Source: Anastrepha obliqua
Lineage: Eukaryota; Arthropoda; Insecta; Diptera; Tephritidae
NCBI RefSeq assembly: GCF_027943255.1
Contig: NC_072897.1
Coordinates: 59,978,406 to 60,042,405 of the forward strand
Direction of reading: 5' to 3'
Length of the DNA stretch: 64,000 nt
The stretch's first letter is position 1. Every line of letters starts with the position of its first letter. Shown here piece after piece: positions 33,481-44,834 of the stretch. The position numbers and the translations under genes were made by a program. Under the pieces are notes generated by a model, which was not told where the DNA came from, did no database searches, and worked only from the letters and a program-made list of their open reading frames with translations.

Positions 33481-33752
33481 TTACCTCCTCCTATATGTCC
33501 ATACAAAATATCTATCAAACAAATAAAATTAAAATTTTGTTTTGAGAATTGCAACCATTCCATCAATATTTTCTTATGACGTTGTCACGTTAAACTATCG
33601 TCAGTAAACCGACTTTACAGACAACCTCTTTTTTTTAAACTTATTGGCTGCTTCATTGTTTAGAAATGGCACGAATATTGTGGCTGATATGGCGCATATA
33701 TTTCCTAGTTGCTTCACTTTTTTGAATTTGTATGCGATTACACTCTTCTTTA

Positions 33753-33938
33753 CTAGAAAGAGTAATTTTCCACCACATCGATAACCACGAATTTTGGATC
33801 ATCCATCGTGGTTTCTTGAAGAAAAGGGAAATCTGTTAAAGGCACACTTATAGAAGGTCTACGTATATTTTTATTTTTAGAGCTGGTATCGAGTCGTGCG
33901 AAACGGTTAGCCTCAATGCTTAGTGGTCTCGGAGACAT
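33753..33938 (-). CDS. Unassigned short frame downstream of a repeated leader
   Basis: ATG at 33938 opens MSPRPLSIEANRFARLDTS and reads through KNIRRPSISVPL and DDPKFVVIDVVENYSF before a stop at 33753. The segment just upstream (33965-34145) is repeated at 4330-4505, consistent with a transposon leader followed by its first ORF. The PKFVVID phrase is loosely like the start of the RNA-binding region of LINE ORF1 proteins, which is only a guess. No second copy of the coding part exists in the window. Confidence 0.35.
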   Translation of the reverse strand: MSPRPLSIEANRFARLDTSSKNKNIRRPSISVPLTDFPFLQETTMDDPKFVVIDVVENYSF

Positions 33939-33964
33939 CGTGCACGTGTGCGTTAACGTAATCT

Positions 33965-34145
33965 AAACTTCGCGCAGAGAACGTTAATGTTTAGAGAAGT
34001 CTCACGAGCTACGAATAGTGTGAATTGTCAAAAATGGAGTGAAACCGCGAAGACTTTTTCACTTCGTTCAACTCGACACCGGCGAACTTCTTAACAGAGC
34101 TGATTACAGTGAACTATGTACAAACACATTCGCTCTGCTTAGTTT
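33965..34145 (-). repeat. Dispersed repeat, leader-like
   Basis: Related to 4330-4505 in inverted orientation (for example gtgtgaattgtcaaaaatg, cgcgaagactttttcac, gaacttcttaa, agagctgatta). On the minus strand it lies directly upstream of the ATG at 33938. Confidence 0.55.
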
Positions 34146-34366
34146 TTGACTTGTGTATGAAATCAAATTGACGAATAGCCGACAGTATTTTGCAAGGAAT
34201 TTGCTTGTGCATTTTTATGTTCCCTTGATAACTGAAATTTTATTCAATTTATATTTTCAAGAAAACCTAAATGATTGATCAAAGTTTAAACGCGCCAACA
34301 TTTAAAATCAAACTAACTTTTATGTTTCTGCTTTAATTTAATAAGAAGAATTTAAACAAAACTAAA

Positions 34367-36051
34367 TAGCATTACCCAGTGGGCTTCGCACCACCATACA
34401 TAAAATGTTTTTTTTATATCGCAAGAAATTTTTCATATTAAGTTTTCTTTATAGCACTCCTAAAATGTTTAAACAGTTGAATTAGTTGATTTTTTTCATT
34501 CAACATTCTTTCTAAAGATGTCACAATAGCCTTTTCTGTACTTTTTTAAAATTTGATTGTGGTGGTCACCTATATACAGGTAAGGTGAAAGAGCCGATTA
34601 AAACTTGTAATTAAACTTTGATTCTTTAACTTCCATTTCAATTTTTTACGCTAAATAAATTATGCTAAAATAAATAAAGTTAAAAATGTTTTTCCAGTTC
34701 CTCCAATTCCTCCAATTTCATTGTGTTGATGGAACATTGTTTGCAACTCATTCACGCTTGATCTTCTCGTATTCGTCGAAATTGCACAGCGCTGATCTAA
34801 TTCACGATTCTCATCACCAATAAAATATATTTGCAAAAATTGATAACCATCTGGGAATGGTAGCAAAGACCCAGCTCTATGGTATATTTGACCTTGAATC
34901 TGTAAAGTTCGAGAAATATGTGTAGATAACGGATCGGAATTTTTAAAAACATCGAACACAGGGACGGCACATAAATTAAATATGATGTTGTTTATTCCAA
35001 ACGAAGTAATAACCTTAAACGTCGGCATAAATCTATCTCTTATAATATTTCTAGCTCCAAAAGATGTCATTTGAAAGCATGAATTGTATTTTTTAATGTT
35101 TAAGAGGAAATGCTTCGACGTTGGTGAATTGCCAAAAACCAATGAATGCAAAGGTTCTGGCGGAAGTTCTAGCACCGGCAATTTGACTTTCCCACCAGCA
35201 CATACCAGGCGTTTCGTTTCTGAATTAAATTGCTTTGCAATGTATACATTCTATATTCATTTGGCCAATGTAGGCATGCATGCTGTAATCAATGGTTGCA
35301 TCGTAATTGAAAACCGCGCGTTCCATTTGACGTATATCATAAACGGACGTACGCCCACGACGGTTTCTTGGCGCTTCACTATTAACCGACTGATTTTTCC
35401 GTCTGTGTCGTTGTGTTTCCACTTCATTTCGTCGAACACGATCTTCTTCACTTTGCGATCTTCGATTTAACGCTGTAGCATTTGATTGACGTGAACCTCT
35501 GCCAATGTTTGCTCGTCTTGCACGTGGCATTATTTCAGTACAGTATATTACTAATTGAATGTAAAAGCAAAACATTGAAAATTATTTCAAGTCATTTTGG
35601 ACGAAAATATATAAAAATAAATTTAATTCAAAGCTTAATGTGTGTACATGGTTAAAACAAACACATGGTTAACACTCACCAAAAGTATGTTCGCAATGAG
35701 AACACGATATAAAAGAACTCAAAGCACATAAGAGAACTGTCAACTGAATTCCAACGACAGCAAATTAATATTACCATAATACACTTACAACCACAACAGT
35801 ACAACAGAAACGCTCATAAGCGGCTGTGTATTTGTTGTTGTTTTTCCCATACAGCCTTTTCGTATGAGAGGAAACCATTACTCACATAAAATGTCATAAC
35901 TCAGGAACGACTGCACCGATTTCAATCAAACTTCACACAAACCACCTCCTTAAAGATAGAAAAGAACTGTAAAAATTTTGTGTGAATCGGTTCAGCGGTT
36001 CTTGAGTTATAAGATTACCAAGGAAATGTAACTTCTTTTTATATATATAGA
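34367..36051 (-). mobile_element. Helitron A, internally deleted copy
   Basis: On minus it starts TCTATATATATAAAAAGAAG at 36051 and ends GCCCACTGGGTAATGCTA at 34367, the same termini as the plus-strand copy at 51057-53630 (whose end is GCTAG). It keeps the N-terminal part of the Rep gene joined directly to a stub of the helicase Walker A region. No TSD is expected for Helitrons; insertion is next to a T/A. The final base of the CTRR end is changed or ambiguous. Confidence 0.85.
34660..35530 (-). pseudogene. Helitron Rep N-terminal part fused to a helicase stub
   Basis: ATG at 35530 opens MPRARRANIGRGSRQSNA, a basic N-terminus. It is followed by the cysteine region IECIHCKA, a frame change near 35225-35180, then LPPEPLHSLVFGN and SKHFLLNIKKYNSCFQMTSFGA, which parallel the Helitron B Rep (RHFLTNIRKYNSIFQMTSFGA). 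After ELQTMFHQHN the sequence jumps to GGIGGTGKTFLTLFILA, the helicase Walker A, and stops. The HUH and Y2 catalytic parts and nearly all helicase are deleted, so it cannot mobilise itself. Confidence 0.85.
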
Positions 36052-36406
36052 TACATTATTAAACGACTTCACATTTTTTTGTGGGCGTCTTAGTAAATTT
36101 AAAACTTCATACAAATTTGATGAAAATGTTAACTAATTTTTCGATACGAAATTAATTTTTGACGAGAATTCATAGAGAATACGCATTGCAGCAACCATGA
36201 ACTATCTTGCGACGCATCGCCTTATCGTATTTAAATGCAATAATTAAGGAATAAATACCCGAATGATCGAATTCCTTCCTAACAAATCCTCACAAAATTT
36301 TATTTTGCATATGCGTGGACATATTTGTATGTATGCACACTTGATGCTCTAGACTATGTACGTTCTTCCAGCAAAACAATGCTTATTAATATACACATCA
36401 GTCATC
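36052..36406. other. No recognisable gene
   Basis: AT-rich spacer between the Helitron A terminus and the likely 5' end of the I-clade LINE. Nothing supported. Confidence 0.45.
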
Positions 36407-36589
36407 GACTAGCACTCTTGGCGTTCGGTTGTGTTTCCTCTTCTCGCAGTCTAGTGATTACAATCTGAGTTCATCGCAGTGTTTTTATTTCTTCTATTCT
36501 CTAATTATTCATCTCTGTTCGTGCACCGGTTTGTTTATTTGTTTACGACCTTATATTGCTTCTCACCTTGCGGACTTCGGTAAGAAATA

Positions 36590-37864
36590 ATGCCTCCCCC
36601 TCTCGGGGATAACCGGTTTGCCTTGCTTTCGGCAAGCCCTCAACGCAAAAGAAAGAAAGCACAAACAATTACTAAAGAGTTGTTCCCAGCACTGCCGGCA
36701 GTGATAAAAGAAAACCCCAAATACTTAATTGCAAGTGCACTTGATACATCCAAACCCCTTAACAAATACTCTTGCTTTGGTGTTCACAAGGCACTTAAAA
36801 ATGTAAGTACCGACATTTTAAACATTTCAGAGCTAAGAGACGGAAATTTACTTCTGTTTGTTAAAAATATGAATATAGCTAACAAATTTCTGCAAACTAA
36901 AGCCCTTCTTGGCATCTGAACTTCATAACAACCTTAACTCTACTAAAGGCACTATATTTGCACCGTGTTTAAATAACGTCTCTGAAAATGAAATAGTTGA
37001 CAATCTAAAGGATCAAGGAGTTACTTCTGTATACAAGTTTCTAAAATTCGTTGCGGCAAATCCGCACCTTCTGGAGTCATTCTATTGACCTCTGATCTCT
37101 ACCACTTGCCTGAGAAAATTGAAGTGTCATGGTAAACAACAAAAGTAAAACAGTTCTATCCTAATCCCATGCGGTGCAAGAGTTGTCAACTACTTGGCCA
37201 CACACTCAAACAATGCAAAAAAACGCCTGTATGTGCAAATTGCTCACTTCCCCCTCACGGCGATTTGTCATGCTCCCGCACCTTTTGTGCTAACTGCTCG
37301 GGTGCTCACTCATCCTCAAGCAGAGATTGCCCAAAGTTCATCCAAATGAAACAAATCATCTCAATTAAAACTGATAAAAAATGCACTATGCGCGAAGCCA
37401 TAGCTATACACAAACAACAAATTCCACCCAAATTAAATGATAACTCGACTCCTTTCTATAATATAATAAAACAATCCGCAACCAACCAACAACAAAACAT
37501 TATTTCAAACCAAACTAATTTCTCAAAACCAAATCAAATTAACAATAACAATAACGAAAATCCAACAAATAATTCTAATACTCCCACAACAAACAACAAA
37601 ATATCAACAAATAGCCCAAGCACTACCGCTTCAGGCACCAACTCACTTGAAATGAACTCAGATGATAATCAAACACAACAAAGAATGCTAATCGATAACT
37701 TTCTCTCCCAAATGATTTCTATTCCACACGAATTCACCTCTTCTCTTTCTTCACTTCCAACAAACTCTTCAAATCTCTCTCTTAATCCTGACTCTTCAAA
37801 TTTCGCTCTTTATCCTGACTCTCAAGCTACTACCTCAGAAACAAACACTCTTAAGGAGAATTAA
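36590..37864 (+). pseudogene. LINE ORF1, gag-like with three zinc knuckles
   Basis: ATG at 36590 begins MPPPLGDNRFALLSASPQRK. The N-terminal domain contains NPKYLIASALDTSKPLNKYS. Frame changes occur near 36910 and near 37045-37055, and a TAA stop at about 37135-37137. The C-terminal frame has zinc knuckles CKSCQLLGHTLKQC, CANCSLPPHGDLSC and CANCSGAHSSSSRDC, then a long Asn/Ser/Thr-rich tail (about 37440-37860). It is nucleic-acid-binding by analogy with I-factor ORF1. Three bases (atc) separate its stop from the ORF2 ATG, suggesting coupled translation. Confidence 0.85.
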
Positions 37865-37867
37865 ATC

Positions 37868-40800
37868 ATGAAGATAGTACAATGGAATATTAATGGTCTT
37901 CTCAACAACTATGTTGACCTTGATTTAATTTTACATGAGTACTCGCCTGAAATAGTTTGCCTACAAGAAACACACATTCCACATAGTAAAACAGCTCACG
38001 CTCCAAACAAATACCTTAGTTACTTTAGCAATAACCCCAACAACAAAACATGCAAACAAGGTGTGGCTATGTTTGTAAAAAAATCCCTCAGCCATAAATT
38101 TATCCCAATAGCTTCTAATATTCAGTCTGTTGCTGTAGAAGTAGATATAGGTTTTAAAATTACAATTATTACATGTTACATTCCACCTGAGCAACCATTT
38201 AGTAGTACAGAAATCCTAAATTTAATAAACCCCTTTTTGGATCCTATCATCCTTCTGGGTGATTTTAATGGGTGGAGTCTTCTTTGGGGGTCTCCTACAA
38301 CAAATAACAGAGGCAAAATATTCGAGGATGTCATCCTTGCAAAAAATTTAGTTATTCTTAACGATGGTTTCCCTACACATTTTTCGGCACATAGGAGCTT
38401 TTCGCACCCAGATATTTCTATTTCCTCTTCCTCTATAGCCCCAAAACTAGAATCCAAAACGTTGAGTGATCTTTACAATAGTGATCACTACCCTATTGTT
38501 ACATCTCTCTCCATGCCACAATTTTACAGAGTTAAACCTAAACCTAAATTTATAACAGAAAGAGCTGATTGGGAAACTTTCTGCACTAACATAATACACC
38601 TATCAAGTAAAAAACCTGAATCACATAATGTAAACAAAGAAGCTTTTACTATCAAGTCCCTCATACGTTCAGCGGCGAATATTTCTATCCCACAGACTTG
38701 CACTAAAAAGTTCTCTGCGAAACTTCCATATTGGTCAAACTCGCTCTCCATTCTGAGGAGAACTAAACAATCTTCTTGGGCGGAGTACAAGCGAACTAGG
38801 TCTAACGAGAATCTTGTAAAATACAAAAAAGCCAACGCATGCTTCAGGCGCGAATTAAAAGCGTCGAAAAGGCAAGCTCTAGAAACTCTTACCGCCAGTA
38901 TAACACCCTCCTCTAGCCCAAAAAAGATCTGGTCAGATATAAAATATCTTACTTCTTCCTGTCAGCGTAACCACATCCCTTTTATACACTCGCCAGAAGG
39001 CCCAATATATTCCCCCAAGGAAATCGCCTACAAATTTGCAATAACTTGGTCAAACTATTCACATAGTTCAAACTTTCATCCAGATTTTAGCTGTAAAAAG
39101 TCAAATATAGTACCAAAATGTTATCACAATTCCTCACCCTCTTACGAAGCTCTCTGTTTAGATTCTCGCATAACATTAGAAGAATTTAACTTAACTCTTT
39201 CTTCGTTGTCAGGCAAAACAACAGGTTCTGATAGAATAACGTACAATATCTTAAAAAATTTGCTATTCGCCTTAAAATCGCGCGTTGGTAATTTGTACAA
39301 TTCGATATTAGAACAAGGAACATTTCCACAATCAAGGAAAATTGCTGCAATAATCCCGATTCCCAAACCAAACAAACCAAACTCCCTCATTTCCAATTTC
39401 AGGCCTATATCCCTGTTGCCTTGCATCTCGAAAGTTTTGGAGAAGATCATTGCTCGACGTCTTGCATGGTTTGCCCAGCAAAATAACCTCCTAAGTCCAA
39501 ATCAGTTTGCATTCCAGAAAAACTTAGGTGTTATAGATCCACTGCTTATCTTTGAAAACTTTGCCTCAACAGCCTTAGCAAACAGAAACCATGTTTCAGT
39601 ACTTAGTATAGACTTTGAAAAGGCGTATGATAGAATTGGCTCGCACGTTGTCTTGGAAGAGCTTAGTCGCTGGAAAGTCGGAGAAAAAATATACAAAGTC
39701 ATAAGATCATACTTATGTAATCGCAAATTCTTCGTGCGTGTAAACAACAATGATTCTAACATTCTCCCACTTTTCAACGGAATACCCCAAGGGTCTCCTC
39801 TTTCTGTAATCTTGTTCATAATAGCGTTCAAAGAAGTCAGCTCTATAATATCCTTAAACTCAAATATCGAACACTTTGCTTATGCAGACGACGTACTGAT
39901 TTTCTCCAAAACTTCCGATTTAACAACGGTCAAAAACTCATTCACTGACATCCTCTCTAAACTCGAGCTTTTGTCGAAATCATCAGGAGCAAGTATGTCT
40001 ATTAACAAAAGCTCCACTTTTCACATTTGTCGTAAACATAAGAGTACTTTCCCCTCAATATCCTTTTCTAACGTCACTCTTCCTCACACTAACACCCTAA
40101 AAATACTCGGAATTATATTTGATAAAAAATTAACTTATAAGCATCATTGTGAACATATTAGAATAAGCTTATTATCAAGACTAAATATAATTAAGTACTT
40201 GTCTTCAAAACACTGTCTAGTTCATACACAAACGTGGGTAAATATAACTAGAGCTTTGATGTTATCTAAGATAGACTTCGGATTAGCTATTTACGGACAT
40301 TGCGCATACACCCATCTGAAACGCCTAGAAGCGCCTTATCACGCAGCAGCTAGAAGGAGCATTAGAGCCTTTCCTACTTCTCCCATTTATGCCATATTAG
40401 CGGAAGCTGGTCTACGTACCCTTGTGGAAAGGGTATCAAATAACACGCTGATGTGTATCCCTCGAGTTCTATATTGCAGAAACAAGCTTTTGTTTGAATG
40501 CGTTTCTTCATGTCAACACAATACAAGTAAAAATGGCCGAAAATCAACGATCTCAGAAATTTTAAATCAAGCCAAAGAACTTAACATATCTTAACATATC
40601 ACCAATTCTCGTCGAAAAACCGTCTCATCCAGAATGGATCGTACCAAGCTATTTAGCCATAAATAATTTAACGCATCATCAAAAAAATATTACTGGCCCC
40701 GATGAATTCAAACAATTATATCTTGAAACTGTTTCTCCTTTGAAATCAGACTGGGACCTGTCATTTACTGACGGATCTAAAACCGATACCTGTACTTCAT

Positions 40801-41564
40801 TTGCCGTAACAAACGAAATAGGTACCACTATAACCGTTGGAGTTTTACCAAGTTACTGCTCAATTTTCACAGCCGAAGCTGCTGCGTTACTTGAGGCGGT
40901 ACACTTTGCGTCCCAAACAAACCATCAATATATAATATGCAGTGACAGCAAATCAACAATCGAGGCTATTCTGAACCCAGCTAATAACTCTCCAGTAATA
41001 ACAAAAATGGGCAACATGCTCACACAAAAAAAAGGTTCAATCAAACTTATGTGGGTCCCGGGTCACAGTGGCATCAAAGGTAACGAACAGGCCGATAGTA
41101 GAGCTAGTAGAGCTAAGGAGGCAACCAAAGAGCCATTGTACATGTTCGAATATACTCATCCAGAAGATATAAAAAAGTTGGTAAGGCGTACCAATTATGA
41201 AAGTTCCCTGAACAAATGGAACCAGTACCAACATCACTACAAATCCTTCAATCTCTCGAGATCGAAAAACCAATACCCGTCAAATTCTTCATGCCGGAAT
41301 ATTAAGACCGTTGTTCGTCTGAGAATTGGCCATACAATTTCAACCCACTCGTATTTGCTAAATGGTTTGCCGAAACCCCCGTGCCAGTTTTGTGGATTTA
41401 GCGAATTCACCGTATCGCACTTCATGGATATATGTTCAGGAATCCAAAATATTAGATCATCGGTGTTTAGAAATATCACACCATCTGAACTTCTGAAGCA
41501 GACAACGGACTATAATATTAGTATCATAAACCAATTCGTTTCTTGCTGTAAATTAAAAATTTAA
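37868..41564 (+). pseudogene. LINE ORF2: endonuclease, RT, RNase H; one 10-bp duplication
   Basis: The endonuclease starts MKIVQWNINGLLNNY, with CLQETHIP, LLGDFNGW and SDHYPIV. RT has FRPISLLPCISKVLEKII, FEKAYDRIG, GIPQGSPLSV and catalytic AYADDVLIF (about 39880). After residue ~908 a tandem duplication of ttaacatatc (40581-40590, 40591-40600) shifts the frame. The remaining sequence is open: RNase H LSFTDGSKTD (about 40755), CSDSKSTIEAI, MWVPGHSGIKGNEQAD, then a C-x2-C-x8-H-x4-C finger, stopping at 41564. Endonuclease nicks target DNA, RT copies the RNA, and RNase H probably degrades the template strand. Confidence 0.92.
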
Positions 41565-42052
41565 CTTCATAGGCTTCTAAGTTATCTGGTGTGTATAGTA
41601 GTGGTTAACTCCACATACCTTCTATTGTACTATCTTCATCTTCTCCAGTGTAGATATAATATATTTTTATCTCGAATCTAGCGTATAATAAACCTAGTAT
41701 AATATAATTATTTCATTTTCTCGTCTTGATATATAGTATTAACCATTTAAAACAATAGCCGAAGGCCTTAGCAGCCAGTGCTTGTTCCTTTTTTTTTTCT
41801 TACCTTTAAGTGGAATAATTATTTATAACTAGCGACCCGCCCCAGCTTCGCACGGGTGCACAGTCGATACTAAATATATCTCTATTAGAACTAACTAAAG
41901 GACCGCCCGCAAAGCGCTAACTAAGTCTTGCTCCCGGCAAAAGTGTTCACTTCTGCCTGCAGTCCCGCAGTGCAACCTGTTGTTTTAGGATACATAAATA
42001 AATTATTGTAGAGCTTCTCTATAAACAACATTTGACGTTAAATTATTTTCAG

Positions 42053-44826
42053 CTAACAAAATATACTGATGGTTGGGAGCCCCGACCCTTTTCGTAAATC
42101 AATTCCTACTAATTTGAATGTATGGCCTTGTGATTTGTTTATCGTTAGTGCGAAAGAAATTTTTACTGGAAATTGGAGCCTTTTGAAAGGTATTGGCAAA
42201 TCAGTAGGGATCATGGGTATTCTTGGTATATGAGCTAATTCACCAGCTGCAGGGCCGGTGATAATCTTCGCTACTATTAAATTATCTTTTAGCTCCTTGA
42301 TAAGAAGTCTCGTACCATTGCACATGTTGGGGGGGCTCAAATTTCTGAGAAGCATTATCGGCGTGCCAACTTTTAACGATAGTTCATGAGGTGGTAGCCC
42401 AGCGGGGTTCAGGGAATTTAAAATTCCTGGAGGTAGTGCACTGCGTCCTCGATGTTAGTGACGGTGTCTATGGATTTATAGCACTTAACTTCACCCGGTA
42501 CTTTCTGCATAATTAAATTGTTTATTTCGTTGACTGTTTCATTCCTGGGAGAAACTATTGCTCTACCACACAGCCAACGAAAATCATTTTGATCTAAGTT
42601 TTCGATGTCAGGATATATATCTATCAGACTATCTAAATTATGGACTATTTGGCCTAGAGACTCATCCAAAGTAACCGCATAATCGGTGCCCAAATTTAAA
42701 GATGGGAAAATTCCTTCTCCAAGTTTCAGAAGCTGTTGTGGAAAGTTGCTATGCATATTTCCATGTAGATGAGCTCTCATATTGGTGCGCAAATTCAAAT
42801 GTTGTACAGATGTCCAAAGGTGAGATGATTTTAAACATGCTTTCATAATATCTGCTCGCGTACCTCTGTTGACGACTGGAAGCGTTTGTCGGAAATCTCC
42901 AGCAAATACAAAAGTGATACCACCCATGACATCAGCAGAGCTTCGGAGGTCTCTTAAAGTACGGTCCACGGCCTCCACATGAGCTCTATGACTCATGGTG
43001 CATTCATCCCATATTACCAACGACGCGTCTTGCAGCAACTTACCAAGAGGCCCATTTTCCCGAATAGAGCATGTAGACCGTTGATCTAAAGATACGGATA
43101 GCGGGAGTTTAAACATAGAGTGAGCAGTTTTTCCTTCGTTCAAGAGAGTTGCAGCAATTCCTGACGAAGTAACTGCAATCGCTATCTTCCCTGATTGCCG
43201 TATCTTAGCAAGTATCAAATTTGCGAGAAAAGTCTTTCCAGTGCCTCCTGGTGCGTCCAAAAAAAATAATCTCCCCATGTTATTGATCACGCTGTCCACA
43301 ATAGTCTCATAAGCATGTCTTTGATCCGGTACTAATTTGGGCACATTGTCATTAACAAACGCTGTTAGATCATTTCTGTTATACTGTTGTACCATTGTGT
43401 CAATAGTATTATTCTGGGTACGAACGGGAGAAGGTAATCCAAAATCACTTAAATTTTTGTCGTTTAATTCTATAAGTTTGTTTTCAATTTCAATTAATCC
43501 TTCATTATAAACTTCAGTGAAGGGTAAAGTGTTATCCTGATTCTGTTGTCTGATCCGATGTCTAATATCTTCACAGAACTGATCTTTGAAAGTATCCCAT
43601 AACTTCAATGGTTCCGATGGTTGACAAAATAAAAGTATGACTACAAACAACTCCCTTAGTTTTTTTGGATACTGTGACAACGAAGCTTCGCTTAAAGTGT
43701 TTCCCCAATGGTCATCGTTTTCAAGTAAACCTCGGTCACGGCATGCTGCTTGATACGTCTCTTTGACAATACCATTTACAGTTTTAAGGTATGCAAATGA
43801 GGTCGGACCGCGTACGTGGTGCAGTAGAATCCTAAGATAAAAACACTCTGATTGGGATGGATGTATCCCGTAGACTCTACCTAAAGCGGCATCTTTTTTT
43901 ATCCCCGGATGTCCAACTACATCTTCACCACGCCTCCTTCTAGTGAATTTATTATTTGCCCATGTATAGTATTGCGGGACTTCATGATACAGAAGAGTTT
44001 TCGCAAATTCATCTTCATTACAGAGAGAAAAAAATGCCAGTAATGTGGTATTGCGTGGGTTTTGGACAATTCGATGAGCTGTCCCTGGTGTAAAATACAC
44101 CCTTTGACCGTTCTCTAGATGAACGGCCAAATGCACTACAATAGGATGCCGCTCGTGAATAGGAAATTCAAATAAGCGCCAGACAGCTTCAGATGTGCTT
44201 ATGTACCTTCCATTTAAATAGTTTTCGACCTCATCGTGTGGGTTTCTAAGGCTAAAAGTTGCCTGATCCGAACCTTTATTTATATATTTACATATATATT
44301 TAATCGCTTGGACAGAGTGGCAATACTCCACGTTTATATGAGCAATAAAAGTCTTACATAGTAGCGGGGAGTATGGAACAATCCACCTATTATCTATCGT
44401 CACCATGTTGCCCCTGAGTTGTAACGTAGTGCTCCGACCGCCATTTTCTGTATCGCGCCTACGATAAACTGGATACCCATCCTCTCCAGTCTGGGTGTCG
44501 TTAATGAAACGCCGAGGGTATTTTTTTGTGCAGACACCGTTCTTCGTGCATGGTGCAGCTAAATTATGTTCTCCGCAGGCTCCATGTACCATATTTTTAG
44601 TTATAATGCCGTGTAGTACCGGATCAATTTGTTGATCGGGTAGCTCCGCAACTATGACACTGTCGATCTCATCTGGTTGTATTTTAGTTTCTAGCCAGAA
44701 CAGCAAATGACAATGAGGTAAACCGCGCTTCTGCCACTCTACACTTGCCATATAACATTTTACTTTACCGAATATCTGTTCTTTGACAAATAATTTGATG
44801 AATTTCTTCATTTTTAAATGAAACAC
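42053..44826 (-). pseudogene. Helitron B Rep catalytic core and PIF1-like helicase
   Basis: The Rep endonuclease HUH motif is LPHCHLLFW (about residues 37-45) and the paired tyrosines are KYICKYINKG (Y177, Y181), the rolling-circle nuclease site. The helicase follows with Walker A APGGTGKTFL (about residue 520), Walker B VIWDECTMSHR, GDFRQTLPVV and the C-terminal TINKSQG. A one-base loss in an A-run near 42418-42424 (compare copy 2 near 59840) shifts the frame. A ~40-bp deletion at about 42088 removes the HGQLYVALSRVG segment. Rep nicks and joins ssDNA; the helicase unwinds. The upstream Rep portion is also deleted. Confidence 0.9.
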
Positions 44827-44834
44827 ACGTGAAA

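Larger units (their letters stand above)
36407..41827 (+). mobile_element. I-clade LINE, nearly full length
   Basis: Two ORFs in the order gag-like ORF1 (36590-37864) and ORF2 (37868-41564), the latter with endonuclease, RT, RNase H and a terminal CCHC. Three CCHC knuckles in ORF1 and RNase H in ORF2 are I-factor traits. The 5' end is estimated from cagtcatcgactagcac, about 180 bases upstream of the ORF1 ATG. The 3' UTR runs to an AT-rich tail (aataattatttataa) that abuts the Helitron B terminus at 41829. ORF2 has only one inactivating change, so the copy is young. Confidence 0.86.
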
